Assembly (NCBI GenBank): GCA_001584585.1
Contig: LSYV01000036.1
Span: forward strand, 230,370 to 294,369
Source of the DNA: Gonium pectorale
Taxonomy: Eukaryota > Chlorophyta > Chlorophyceae > Chlamydomonadales > Volvocaceae
DNA: 64,000 bases
Direction of reading: 5' to 3'
This document shows positions 1 to 9,816 of this stretch, piece by piece. Numbering within the stretch: position 1 is the stretch's first letter; each line of letters opens with the position of its first letter. The position numbers and the translations under genes were made by a program. The notes below the pieces were generated by a model, which worked only from the letters and a program-made list of their open reading frames with translations, did no database searches and had not been told where the DNA came from.

Positions 1-419
1 AAACATATGATGCAAGATCACGCACGACCCACGGGTCATTAACGCGTCCACCCCTGGGACCATTTCGCATTGCATCAGTGTCCGGTCAGTACCAGATGTT
101 CATACACTGCACAAGAACTGTACATCAGTGGTCCACGTGTACGCCTCTCGCCGGCATTCTCTCTGCAGGAACGCTATTGAAGTGCCCTGCAGAACAGAAA
201 GCTGCCAAGAAAGAGGTACCCACCTCCACGGGCATGCACGCCTGTACATGCTGTGTTGGCGCATGCAAGCTAACCCCTGAGGCAATGTCACCGAAATAAT
301 GCTACCCAACACTCCAAATCACGGACGGCCGCGTTCGCTCTCGCCACAGACCTGTACCTCTGCACCCTTCCAACCCTACCTATGGCCCAATGCGCCGGCG
401 CGCCGCCTGGGGCTACCTA
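1..419. other. 3' flank of the first gene, no gene seen
   Basis: These 419 bases lie downstream of the stop codon of the minus-strand membrane-protein gene. Both strands hold only short frames with no recognisable product. The minus strand has no TGTAA poly(A) signal here (it would read TTACA on the plus strand), so the transcript end is not located. The stretch is probably 3' UTR plus the start of the next intergenic region. Confidence 0.4.
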
Positions 420-3400
420 CTATATGCGCGGCCCCGCCATAGTGTCCCGCGTGTACATGGCCGCCAGCACCTCCAGATCCGTGGTGGAGGCCGAGGCGCT
501 GTGTGACAGCATGCCCTGCGACCCCACGCCGGGCGCCAGGCCCAGCACAGAGCCCGGCAGTCCCGACTTGCTGCCACCCCGCCGGTGGCGCGGGGCGGCA
601 GAGGGACCCGGCAGGTCTTGCAGCTCCACAGCCGGCATCTGGCCGTACATGAGGTACACGGGCGGCGGATTGGCATGGTCGCCGGCCCATAGCCTGCGGG
701 TCGGGCGCGGGCGAGCAAGCCCCGGGCAGCGTTAGGTGCAGCCTCTCCGCGCTGGCAAGCCTGGCATAGAGGCGTGAGGGGGCGGGGCGCGCGCGTGGGA
801 TACGTACCCACGATACGTACCGTACGCGGCCGTGTCAACGAGCGAGGGGCCACGCGCTCACTTGTGCACATGCAGCTGCGGCTTGTCTGGCATCACGTTC
901 GGGCCGTCCCCCGTCCATTCAATTCCACAGAGCCCCGCATCCGCGCCCGCGCGCCTTGACACCCGCGCTTCCAGCGAGTGCCACCCACCTGCCAAAAGCG
1001 TCGCTCAGCGGCGGCAGGCTGGCGGTCGTCCGGCCGCCCCGCCGCCGCCTGCAGTAGCGGCTGCATGCGAAGCCCAGCACCACCGCCAACATGGCCGTGC
1101 CCGCCAGCGTCGGCCACACCACGACGTGTGGGTTGACGCCACCCCCGCGACCGTCCAGCGACACCACCTGCCTCTCCACGTACTGGACCTGCAGGCTGCC
1201 GCCCGTGGCCTGTTTGGTGCGCGGAAAGCTGTCATCCGGGTTGCTGACCAAGCGGTTTATTAGTGTGTCTGCGTCCACCTCCTTGCTGGGGGAGGAGTCG
1301 GCCGGCGCGGAAGCACCGGAGCCCCCGGCGGCGCCGGACGTGGAAGACTGGCCGAAAGGTAGCGTGGCGGAGACGTTGACGAGGAAAGCCGAAGGGCTCA
1401 CCTCATGCAAGCTGACGCGCACCTGTGGAGGTGGCAGGGGCGGTAGCAGGGATTGGAGGTTCGGGGTGTGTACGCGTGCAAAGCGTACAGGTAGCGCGCT
1501 CAAAACAAACAAGCGGGTATGCATTGAAGGCGCACTCTCTGTCAGGCGAACAGTCCGTGATGGCTCGGTGTGGCAGGCGCCAAAGCCGCACTGCAGCATG
1601 AGCAACGGCACCAGCTGCTCCCCGCTGCAATGCTTACGACCGCAGCCACCGCACCGACATGACCTCCGATCCCGGCCGCCTGTCCACCTACCTGTGTGGG
1701 TGGAATGCGCAGCGCCTCGGCCGTGTCCGCAGCCACCAGCAGCCGCACAATCGAGTCGGGCGATGCGTCAATGCCCGTTGTGTTGGCACCGAGGGGAGAC
1801 GGGTCGCCGCGCTGCGACACGTTCAGCAGGACCTGGAACGAGACCAGCAACGCGTACTGGGAGCCGTCGGCGGCCGAGGGCGGCGGCGGTGCGGCGATGC
1901 AGCTGGCTGCGCCGTCAGACATGGTTGTGGTGCCGCCGGGACACAGGCTGCAGGAGGTGGAGCCATTGCGGGCCGTGAAGGAGCCGGCGGGGCACAGCCT
2001 GTGTGTGGAATGGGGGCGGGCGCGGATATTGTTAAGAGGCAGCAGACCGCCGGACGCTGTTTGTGGACCCAACTGCCACACGAGGAATTACGCCAAGTTT
2101 ACGGTAGTCGGGGCGCATCCGACCGCCTGGCGGGACCTGCAGGACCCGAAGGTGGGCAAGCGGTCCCGTGCTGGCATCAACCGTGTACCGCGGACGGTTG
2201 CGGGAGAATCGGGGATGGTTACGGGAGAACCGGGGGCGAGATCACCGCTGTTACATCCCGAAGCAACAATACGCATGCCTCAGCGCGAGACAGGGTCTTT
2301 CGAAGGCCTCTCTTTTGGCAGGAAAGAACTCACCTGCACGCGGGGCTGCTCCACAGAACCGTGAACGACCCTGGCGGACACGGCAGACAGGCCGTGTTGT
2401 AGAGGTCGGCGCTGAAGCTCCCAGGGCCGCACGGCTGGCAGGCGCTCGCGTTGGGGGAGGTGCCAAACGTGCCCGGCCCGCACAGCTGGCACGCCTGAAA
2501 GAGCGACACTTGTGACGCGACTGGAGCGTCTGCGAGCGGTAGCCGCAGCGCTGCGGGCGGCGACGGGGCCGGCGGCGGCGTCCGGCCGGCCTTCGCCGGG
2601 TTGGCTGCGGGCGACGCGGTGGCGCTGCCGCCCGCGCCGCTGGAGTCGCGTGCGCCCGCCGCAGCAGTAGCATTGCCGGCGGTGATGCCGTCGCCTGGGG
2701 TGCCTCCCGCGCCTGCCGCATCGATGCACTTGGCCGCCGCTGCAATCGCGGCTGCTGCCGCGGCCGCATAATCCACGTACAGATCAACCAACACAGTGGT
2801 GTTGCTGACCCCGTCTGGCGCCAGCAGGGAGACGGACACCCGCCGGTCCGGCGTGAGGCGTGCGGAGTCGTCGAGGCAGCCCATACCGGCTTGGCCATCA
2901 TCTGCTCCCTCGGGGTTCTCCGCACCGTCCGAGGGGCCGCCAGGGCTGGATCCGGGTGCGCTAGTGTTGCCGCCGGCACTGCCATCGGTGGGCGCGGGGA
3001 TGTCGCCGGAGGCTTGCTTTGGCGGCAGCGCTCCCGCCGAAGAGCGGTCGGAAAGCAGACTCATGCTGCTGCCGTCCCCGCCAACCTGTCCACCCGACCC
3101 CACTACCGCCGGCCGAGCCGGTCCATTCCCGGCAGCCGCGGCAGCGGTTGAGGCGGCCTCCCGCTCTGCCGCCAACTCCGCGCGAGTGGCTGCGCCCACC
3201 GCCACCAGCCCGCCGTTCGCATGCCGCAGGGGCTGCCCCTGGCTGCTCGCCTCCAGCATCATTTCCTCACCGGGCGCGGCCAGGAGCGCGAGGTCAACCA
3301 CTTGAGACTCATCCGGGATGCACCAATCCAGATATTGCTGGTTGAACAGCACATATACCGTCCCGCCCTGGCCGTCCGACATTGCAAAGCCGTCCGGGGC

Positions 3401-6400
3401 CGTGGCGGGCACACCGTTGGCGGCAGTGCCAAGCGGAGGGCTGCTAGGAGCCGGCGGCCGCGATTGCAGCGGACTGGGGCCAGCTTCAGGAAGTGGCCCA
3501 AGCTGAGTCACAGGCGACGCCGCCGGCAGCTGGCGCGGCGACGCAGGGCCCGTGGGCGCGCCACCCTCGTCTGGTGGCGGGCCATCGTCCGGCCCAGACG
3601 GGGCTACCAAGGGTGCAGCCTCAGGGGAGGATGGAAGCTGGGAAGCGGCTTCCGGCAACACATTGGGTGAAGCCGTGCCGTCAAGCTTGAGCAGCCGCTG
3701 CCGCGTACTAGCGCCCTGTGACGCATGCCTGCGCGCAAGGGCCCCCGGGATGGCTGCTGCACCGGCCGTCCCCAGCGCCCGGTCATCGGTGGAGGCCTGC
3801 AGTCCCACGAAGGGGAGCGGGACCCGCCAAGCGGTGGCGAAGTCCGCCAGCCACCTGCCCGGGACCTCCAGCACGGAGCGCAGCAAACGCAGGCGGCTGC
3901 TGGCGCCTGCCGCGCGGGGGACCTGCAGCTTCACGACGGCGGCGGGGTCGCCTCGGATCGCCAGCGCCAGCAGCGCGGCGGCTGCGGCCAGCTGCTTGGC
4001 GTTTGGCTGGGACGCATTGTTGGCGGAGCCGGGGGCGACATTCGCCGCCGCGGCCGCCATGAGAAGCGGCTGCGGCGCGCCGCACAGCGGCAGGCATCGT
4101 CCACGGGACTCGTTGCGGAGCGCCAGGGCCAGCGACGCGAGCAGGTGCGGGTCGGTAAGCGGCCGTAGGGAAAGGTTGTAGCTGCGGACTTGCAGCATGT
4201 TCACCACGGACAGGCTGCTGCCGGCGGCGGCACTGCTGGGGCTCGAGGCCGCGGGGGACGAAGGCCGGGGCGGTGACGGCGCTTGCGACCCCCCTGGGCT
4301 GGGCGCGGGGCTGATAGCCGTGCTGGAGCCCAGCAGGCCGCGGCCGGTGTTGACGCCACCGGGCGACGGCGCAGGCGGCGGCAACCCGCTCGCCAGTCCG
4401 CGACCGTCGCCGTCCTGCTCCATCGACTGCTGCACGGGCGAGTACACGCCCAGGGTTGCTGAACACAACTTTACCTCGGGGGGCAGCGTCCAACGAGCAT
4501 AAGCAGACCCGCCGCCTGCTGGCCCAGTGCCAGTACCGTTACCGCCGCCGCTGCTGCCGTTGGCAGCTGCGACGGCGGCAGGCAGAACCACCGTCTGCCA
4601 GATCGGCGGAGGGCTGCAGCTTGTTTGCAGGACTACCACCGTCTCCGCGGCGCTGGACAGGGGAAGCAGCACGGCGGCCACGTTCTGGCCGTACGGCACC
4701 CTCAGCTCAGCCTGCACGATCATGTCTTCCCGCGCTTGTGTGCCATTCGACGGGTGCTCAGACGACGGGGAGGGAGCTGGCAAGGGCTGCACCACAGAAG
4801 GGACCAGGTCGAAGCCACCACCACCGGCGCAGGCTGCGAGGGGGATCAGGCAAGTGGGGGGAGGGAGAGCTTCATGGGTGATACGACGGGCGATATCAAA
4901 GTCCTTGGATCAGGAATGCAAGCAGGTGGGAGCGACCCAAGGCTCCACACAAGATGATGCAGCTTCAAAGCACTGCGGCCTTTGCTTATGAGCGCTGCGC
5001 ATGCGCAATGGTGTCATGGCTTACCGCCAAGCACGGGAAGCAAGGCTGTGCCGGGTGCGTGCTTGATGAGCTCCTCGTGCAGAGCAGCGTCTGCGGAATC
5101 CCATACCAAGAATAGAAGCGCAAGGGGCGTCACGCTCTCATACATCAGGGCCACGCGCAACAAGCTCACAGCAACAGAAGACGCAGTCGAACGGGCAAGA
5201 GCATCTTCCGCCTGCACGGCTGCCGGAGGGAGGCTTGCGAAAGTGGATAGCCAGCTGGATATACGACCAGTTGGGCTCACCGCTGCAACTGCGATTTCCT
5301 GATGCGGGTGCCTGGGGCTCCGCGGGCGGTGGCGGAGTCCCGCCGCCGCTCCCCGCCGCTGACAGCGCCATGGTCCTGACTTCGCCACCCGGCGGCGCCG
5401 CCGCAGGCCTGGGCGCCTGCCACGGCCCCAGCGTGCCAGCTGGGCACGTGCCGTATGGCGTACCGTACACAAAAAGAGCTGTGCTGTTGGCGGGCGCCGC
5501 CAGCACTTCCGCGTTGTCAGTTGGCGTAAGCTGCAGTCCCACCCGCAGGGTGGTGTCGTACGGCAGGGCCGTCCAGCTGAGGAGCACTGTGGCGTAGGCC
5601 ACGTCATCATCTGGCTGAAAGCGGAGGGTGCCGTTGCCCCGGACAGCGGCGGCGCAGGGCACCCCGATCGGGCAGCCTGCGGGTCGCAAGACAGGGCTTC
5701 GGTATCACAGCCGGGGCAGCCGCCAATGGCGGACTCAGCTCGCGCATAACCAAGAACGCTCGAATTGACGCGTTGAGTGCAAGCATCGCGGGTGGCTGGT
5801 AAGAACTGCAATCCATGGAGGCTGACCCCGACTCACCCAAAGCCTGCAGCACGACCACTGTGTAGTTCAGCGATGACGGGAAGGGGTTGGGGCTGGCGCG
5901 CCGGACAGCAATCGTCACGGAATCCAGCGCGGGCGTGGATCCGAGCCCGTCCAATGGTACAGACACCAGCTCCGCACCACTGGCGGTGCTGCTGTTGCTG
6001 GTCCCTAGGCCGCTGCTGCCACCGCCGCCTCCGTTGCCACCGCTGTTGTTGGTTGCAGCTTTGGACATGCCGCCGCGGCTTGAGTTCCCGCCATTGCCGT
6101 CGCCGGCGGCGCTGCTCGCGTTTCGAAACACCACGTGGTTCTGGACCACGTAAAAGGCTGCTGCGGGGACCTGGACGGCCACCCGAGGCAGCGTGGCGTT
6201 GGCGAACAGGAGGTTTGTCACCGGCAGCGCCTCCGCCCATAGCAGCCCTAGGGCATTAGGGCGCGCAGCGCGCTGCATACGCAGCTTGAACTGTTTGGCG
6301 CCCATTTCCCCGGGCCGCCACGTCACCGACGGTGGCGTCACCACGGCGGCGAGCGGGTCCGATAGGCGCAGCCCCATGGTGGTAGGGAGGGGCGTGGGAC

Positions 6401-7281
6401 CGTCCAGGCCCACGTGCAGGGTCACCGTGAGGTTGGTGCTGCTGGTGTAGGCAGACTGACCCAGGAATCGCCCGACCGCTGCCTCCACGATGGTCACCAG
6501 CGTCTGCGAGGCCACGCCGTCAGCGTTACGGGCGTCACTGCGCTCTGTAACCATGCGCACGGGCAGCGTCACGGGCATTATCACAACGACAACGGTTTGC
6601 CCTGTTCGGAGGCGTCTGTGCGGGCCGACGAAACCCAGATGGACTTCTCACCGTCTCGCTCGTGGCAGAGGCGCTTGGGGCCGTTGCGTTGGGACCGTCA
6701 CCACACTTGAACGCAAGGGCATCCTGGTTGCGTCCCACGGATAGCTGCACGCTATAGGAGCCCGCCCGAATGCCCCGAAATGCAGACGACTTGGCGACCT
6801 GGAAGATCGCGCTGCCGCAGTCGGGGGAGACCTGCCCCGACACGGAAACATCCTGACCGCTGGGGGATGCGCCAAGAAAGTTCAGGAATAAGCTGCTCGC
6901 GTCCGCCTGCGTGCGGGGGTGGGTGAGCACCGGTTTGCCTCAGGAGGTCTTCGAGGGACGGGTTTTGCACAATGTTCACTCACCGAGCACCCCGGCCCCT
7001 GGAATGCTGCCTGGAGGGTCGCATTTCCATCAGTGCTGATTATGGGTGGGTACAGGCTTATGACCGTTGTGCGGTCCGCCCAACTGTTGCCAAAGCGCTC
7101 CCTCTTCGCCTGCAAGTCAACCGCTTCCGCGTAAATGACGAGTTCACTGCTAGAATGCTCAAAGAAATAAAGCCGATAGCTCCCGAATACGCCGACTGGC
7201 TCCTACCAAGCTTCCACGAAACAGGAGAACGAGGTATATGAGTAGAGGGCTCCACCGCAGTCGCTTGCTATTGCGTTCCAT
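420..7281 (-). CDS. Type I membrane protein with Cys-rich GCC2/GCC3 (ephrin-receptor-like) repeats
   Basis: Proposed exons, 5' to 3': 7281-7207, 7109-6984, 6906-6702, 6601-5837, 5676-5281, 4833-2334, 1998-1692, 1422-989, 693-420; phases match and give about 1,693 residues. The start is chosen because residues 1-25 (MERNSKRLRW then a Leu/Ile/Val-rich core) look like a signal peptide. Residues about 60-520 hold beta-rich segments, possibly Calx-beta-like. A Pro/Ser-rich stretch with APSPGG repeats follows. Four CPxGSF/CGPGTF-type modules lie around residues 1300-1390, then a SEA-like segment, a helix near 1557-1578 (LAGTAMLAVVLGF) followed by CRRRRGG as stop-transfer, and a tail of about 115 residues. 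This suggests a surface or extracellular-matrix-linked receptor of unknown ligand; no kinase or cyclase domain is visible. The 6702/6601 junction is the least certain. Confidence 0.75.
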
Positions 7282-7539
7282 GGCATCATCGGCGACGCCT
7301 ATTGGGCATAATCTTTGGCCTCGTCATCCTTCGGACCGACCGAAGGAGCGTTTCGCCCCAAGGGCTTGTAATGCTGCTTTTCCTGAGACGTATTTATCGT
7401 CGCAAGTAAGCGCGAAAAGTGAGGCCGTGGGAGGGGCAGGAAAGCGGTAATGGGTGTCACACTACAACTGGAGCTCACGCAGAGACCGACGCGGCATACG
7501 TTGACAGGCACGAATGCCTTCAGGCAGCTGCAAGCAGCA

Positions 7540-7905
7540 TGCCGTGACCGCCGTACGGCATAGAGCCGTACCATGTGGTATTCAGTGCGTATAAACCGGC
7601 CCTTGTCTGCGATGGCCGCCACCTCACTCAGTACGTAGAGCGCCCGCGCAGCCCGCGCCAATCCAGCCAGATCCAGCAGGTTTCCCGCCTACACTTACAA
7701 CAACTGTACCCTCCAGCGCTATCAGAAGAATGATGCAGTGAACGGAGCGGCCAGTACATACACATTACACACTCCCTCCCTAGCTCTCTCTCTCTGTCAA
7801 CCTTTGGCAGCCCTCTGTATAATGCCGCTCGGCGGTCGTTGCTGGCGGGCGGGCCGCCTGTGGGTTTAGTAATTGCTGGCCCGGAACGGGAGGGCCCGTC
7901 CGTGC
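7540..7905 (+). repeat. Diverged direct repeat, copy 1 (partner 9235-9695)
   Basis: Shared landmarks in the same order as in 9235-9695 are GCCGTGAC(C/T)GCCGTAC, a CTACACTTACA..AACTG(T/C)ACC block, a CTCTCTCTC run leading into TTGGCAGCC, GCCGCTCGGCGGT, and CGGGAGGGCCC at the right end, where an R1 copy begins. The copies are clearly related but have many substitutions and indels, as expected for an old mobile-element remnant. Confidence 0.6.
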
Positions 7906-8075
7906 CTGTCTGCACGCCTCCTTGCCTTCCCCGTTTCTGTTTCTCTTTCTTTTTGCGCAGCATGCCCTTGTACCCAGGCACCCTACTGGAAACGTCACAC
8001 TTTCGGGTGTGTATTATCGGATGTAGCCTTCCCTGTTCTTGCTTTCTGTTTTCTTTTGCCTTTTGAAATGGCAAC
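7888..8075 (+). repeat. R1 dispersed repeat, plus-oriented copy
   Basis: The copy begins at GGGAGGGCCCGTC and contains a CTACTGGAAACG motif, a CGGGTGTGTAT motif and a T-rich CCCTGTTCTTGCTTTCTGTTT end. The same ordered motifs recur at 62649-62770 and, inverted, at 22501-22645. With the inverted copy at 8120-8260 it forms a large imperfect inverted pair. No protein is encoded; it may be a MITE-like or solo terminal element. Confidence 0.6.
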
Positions 8076-8119
8076 TCGTCTTCCCCGGAAAGTAACACGA
8101 TGTACACCTGAGGTAGGTG

Positions 8120-8260
8120 TATGCATGTCTGGTACAAAAGGAGAGAAATCTGCAGAGAAAAGGGGGGCCTGCATCTACAGACATACACACCCGAAGGCAC
8201 GTCGCTCCCAGTAGGGCGGGCGGGTTCCCTCTTTCTGTGCAGGGTTCACTATTTATATTT
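8120..8260 (-). repeat. R1 dispersed repeat, minus-oriented copy
   Basis: The copy reads GAGAGAAATCTGCAGAGAAA, then CTACAGACATACACACCCGA and CCCAGTAGGGCGGGCGGG, which is the reverse complement of the motif order in the 62150-62310 copy. It lies immediately beside a plus-oriented copy, so the region could fold back on itself. Confidence 0.6.
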
Positions 8261-8914
8261 GTACGAACCAAGGCAGATACAGGGACGTCCCTCCCGCCCC
8301 CCTCCGCTGGAGACAATGATGGCGCTAAGAGAACCGCCATCTGGTTTGACAAGGGTCGACCGGTAGTGGTGCTATTCCCTTTGAAGAGGTGGATGTCATG
8401 GTGGTTGCGGTCGTGCGGTTACAGATACGGTTTTGGTTACCGATGCATCGGTTGTGGGAAGTGTTGGTGGCAGACGCTGGCTGCCGCCGGCGACGGAGGC
8501 ACAGCGGTGCCGCGAGCCCGCGACACAGTACTCGGGGGTGCCTCCAGGGCGCAGCACGGTTAGCGGGGCTGCAGCTGTGCGGGAGATGAAAGGCTACTTT
8601 GAAGACCTCAACGCGTCCTCGTAGACTTGTCGCATGCCAACCGCACTGCTGTTGCTTATATGGCTGCCTTCCCAGTTTCTGGTTCCCTTTTTTTATATGT
8701 CGCCCGGACTCCTTGCCGGTTCACTGGGTTGGATGGTGTTCTCGGCATCGAAGCCTCAGGCGCATGCCATCCCTACCCGTCGGACACACAGAGCAGAAGG
8801 CTTCACGGCCTCGGCAAGCGAACCTTGCCCCGTTGGCCCGCCACGAGCCTCCACTATCACGTAGGATCACGTTCTGGCTGAGCTCGCTCGGCACCTTGCC
8901 TGTCCGTAACTGGC

Positions 8915-8990
8915 GCGTTGCGAAAAAAGAGAAACCTGCATAGAAAGAGGGAGCCCGCCTCTACGGCCACGTTGCGCGCGTGTGCAAGTT
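8915..8990 (-). repeat. R1 dispersed repeat, partial minus-oriented copy
   Basis: AAAAAAGAGAAACCTGCATA followed by GAAAGAGGGAGCCCGCCTCT and ACGGCCAC matches, almost base for base, the reverse complement of the segment around 62250-62305. The copy is truncated after about 75 bases. Confidence 0.6.
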
Positions 8991-9234
8991 GCAGAGCGGC
9001 GTGGCGCGGCACTGCGGTAGCCCGTTACGAAGGGTGCTGCACCCCCTCTGCTATCGGCTCGTATGGCCTGCAACCCCTTTCTGGGGAGCCTGTAATATGT
9101 GGCTGTTACGAAAACGCCGAGGTACGCATGCTGCGCACAGTTGGATGTAAAAGCCACCGATGGAAGGATGAGGCTGTGCCCGCGCCTCGTCCCTGTTACC
9201 ACCAGCCGCTTCGCATGTGAGGGACGTCGCTTCA

Positions 9235-9695
9235 CTTGGCCTGCCGTGACTGCCGTACCTGTATGCCGTACCTGCATGCCGTCAATGATGTGCCTTCGTT
9301 GCCTAAACAACGGCCCTCGGCTGCGGTGGCCGCTTTCCCCCACCTCCCCTCTGCCTGGCGAGCGCCCGTGGCTATCCAGCTTCCTACACTTACACAACTG
9401 CACCTGTCTGACATAACGTACCAAGAATGGGACGGCCATTACACGCGCATAACACAAATCCTCTTCAGTTGCCTCTCTCTCAGCCCTTGGCAGCCCGCTG
9501 TAACACGCCGCTCGGCGGTTAAGGATGGCGCTATGGGCGCCCCACGGCGGCGGCGGGTGCAGTTACTGGCATCCGATAGACAGGAGGCAACATCAACGGC
9601 AGCGCCCAACAGCTCCAACATGTCATATATGCGCATTCACATTCGCGTCCTACGAGGTGACTCCCCTGCTGGCTTGAAGCGGGAGGGCCCTTGTA
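9235..9695 (+). repeat. Diverged direct repeat, copy 2 (partner 7540-7905)
   Basis: This is the second copy of the block described at 7540-7905. It again ends at GCGGGAGGGCCC, the left edge of the R1 element, but here the R1 body does not follow. That suggests insertion or deletion at this edge in one of the two copies. Confidence 0.55.
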
Positions 9696-9816
9696 TGACC
9701 GCACAAGTCGTATGGCAACCGCGGTCTCCATGACATCCCTGCTTGCTTTTTGGGTTTCGCTGTTGGGTATGCTTTGAGCCTGCCTGCCCCAGCTACCTTG
9801 TGCATACGTTCGGCAA

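Larger units (their letters stand above)
7282..9816. other. Repeat-rich intergenic spacer, no gene seen
   Basis: About 2.5 kb between the 5' end of the membrane-protein gene and the 3' end of delta-tubulin. Only short frames without family resemblance occur. The stretch is largely built of dispersed repeats: two diverged direct copies near 7540-7905 and 9235-9695, and several copies of the R1 element in both orientations. It must also contain the promoter of the upstream minus-strand gene, but no specific element can be named. Confidence 0.6.

Noticed and set aside
2251..2985. Arg/Pro-rich minus-strand frame overlapping the large exon of the membrane protein
   Set aside because: It is a shadow of the 2334-4833 exon, which carries the Cys-rich modules and fits splice phases on both sides.
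5014..5811. Alternative minus-strand frame with CPGCD and SCDPQ cysteine motifs in the first gene
   Set aside because: The excellent donor GG/GTGAGT at 5837 and the acceptor at 5676 join the flanking frames in phase without it, and the frame ends without continuation.
7780..7800. CT-rich run as a CRISPR-like or promoter repeat
   Set aside because: It is a simple CTCTCT tract inside a dispersed repeat copy, without spacer-repeat order. The eukaryotic context also excludes CRISPR.
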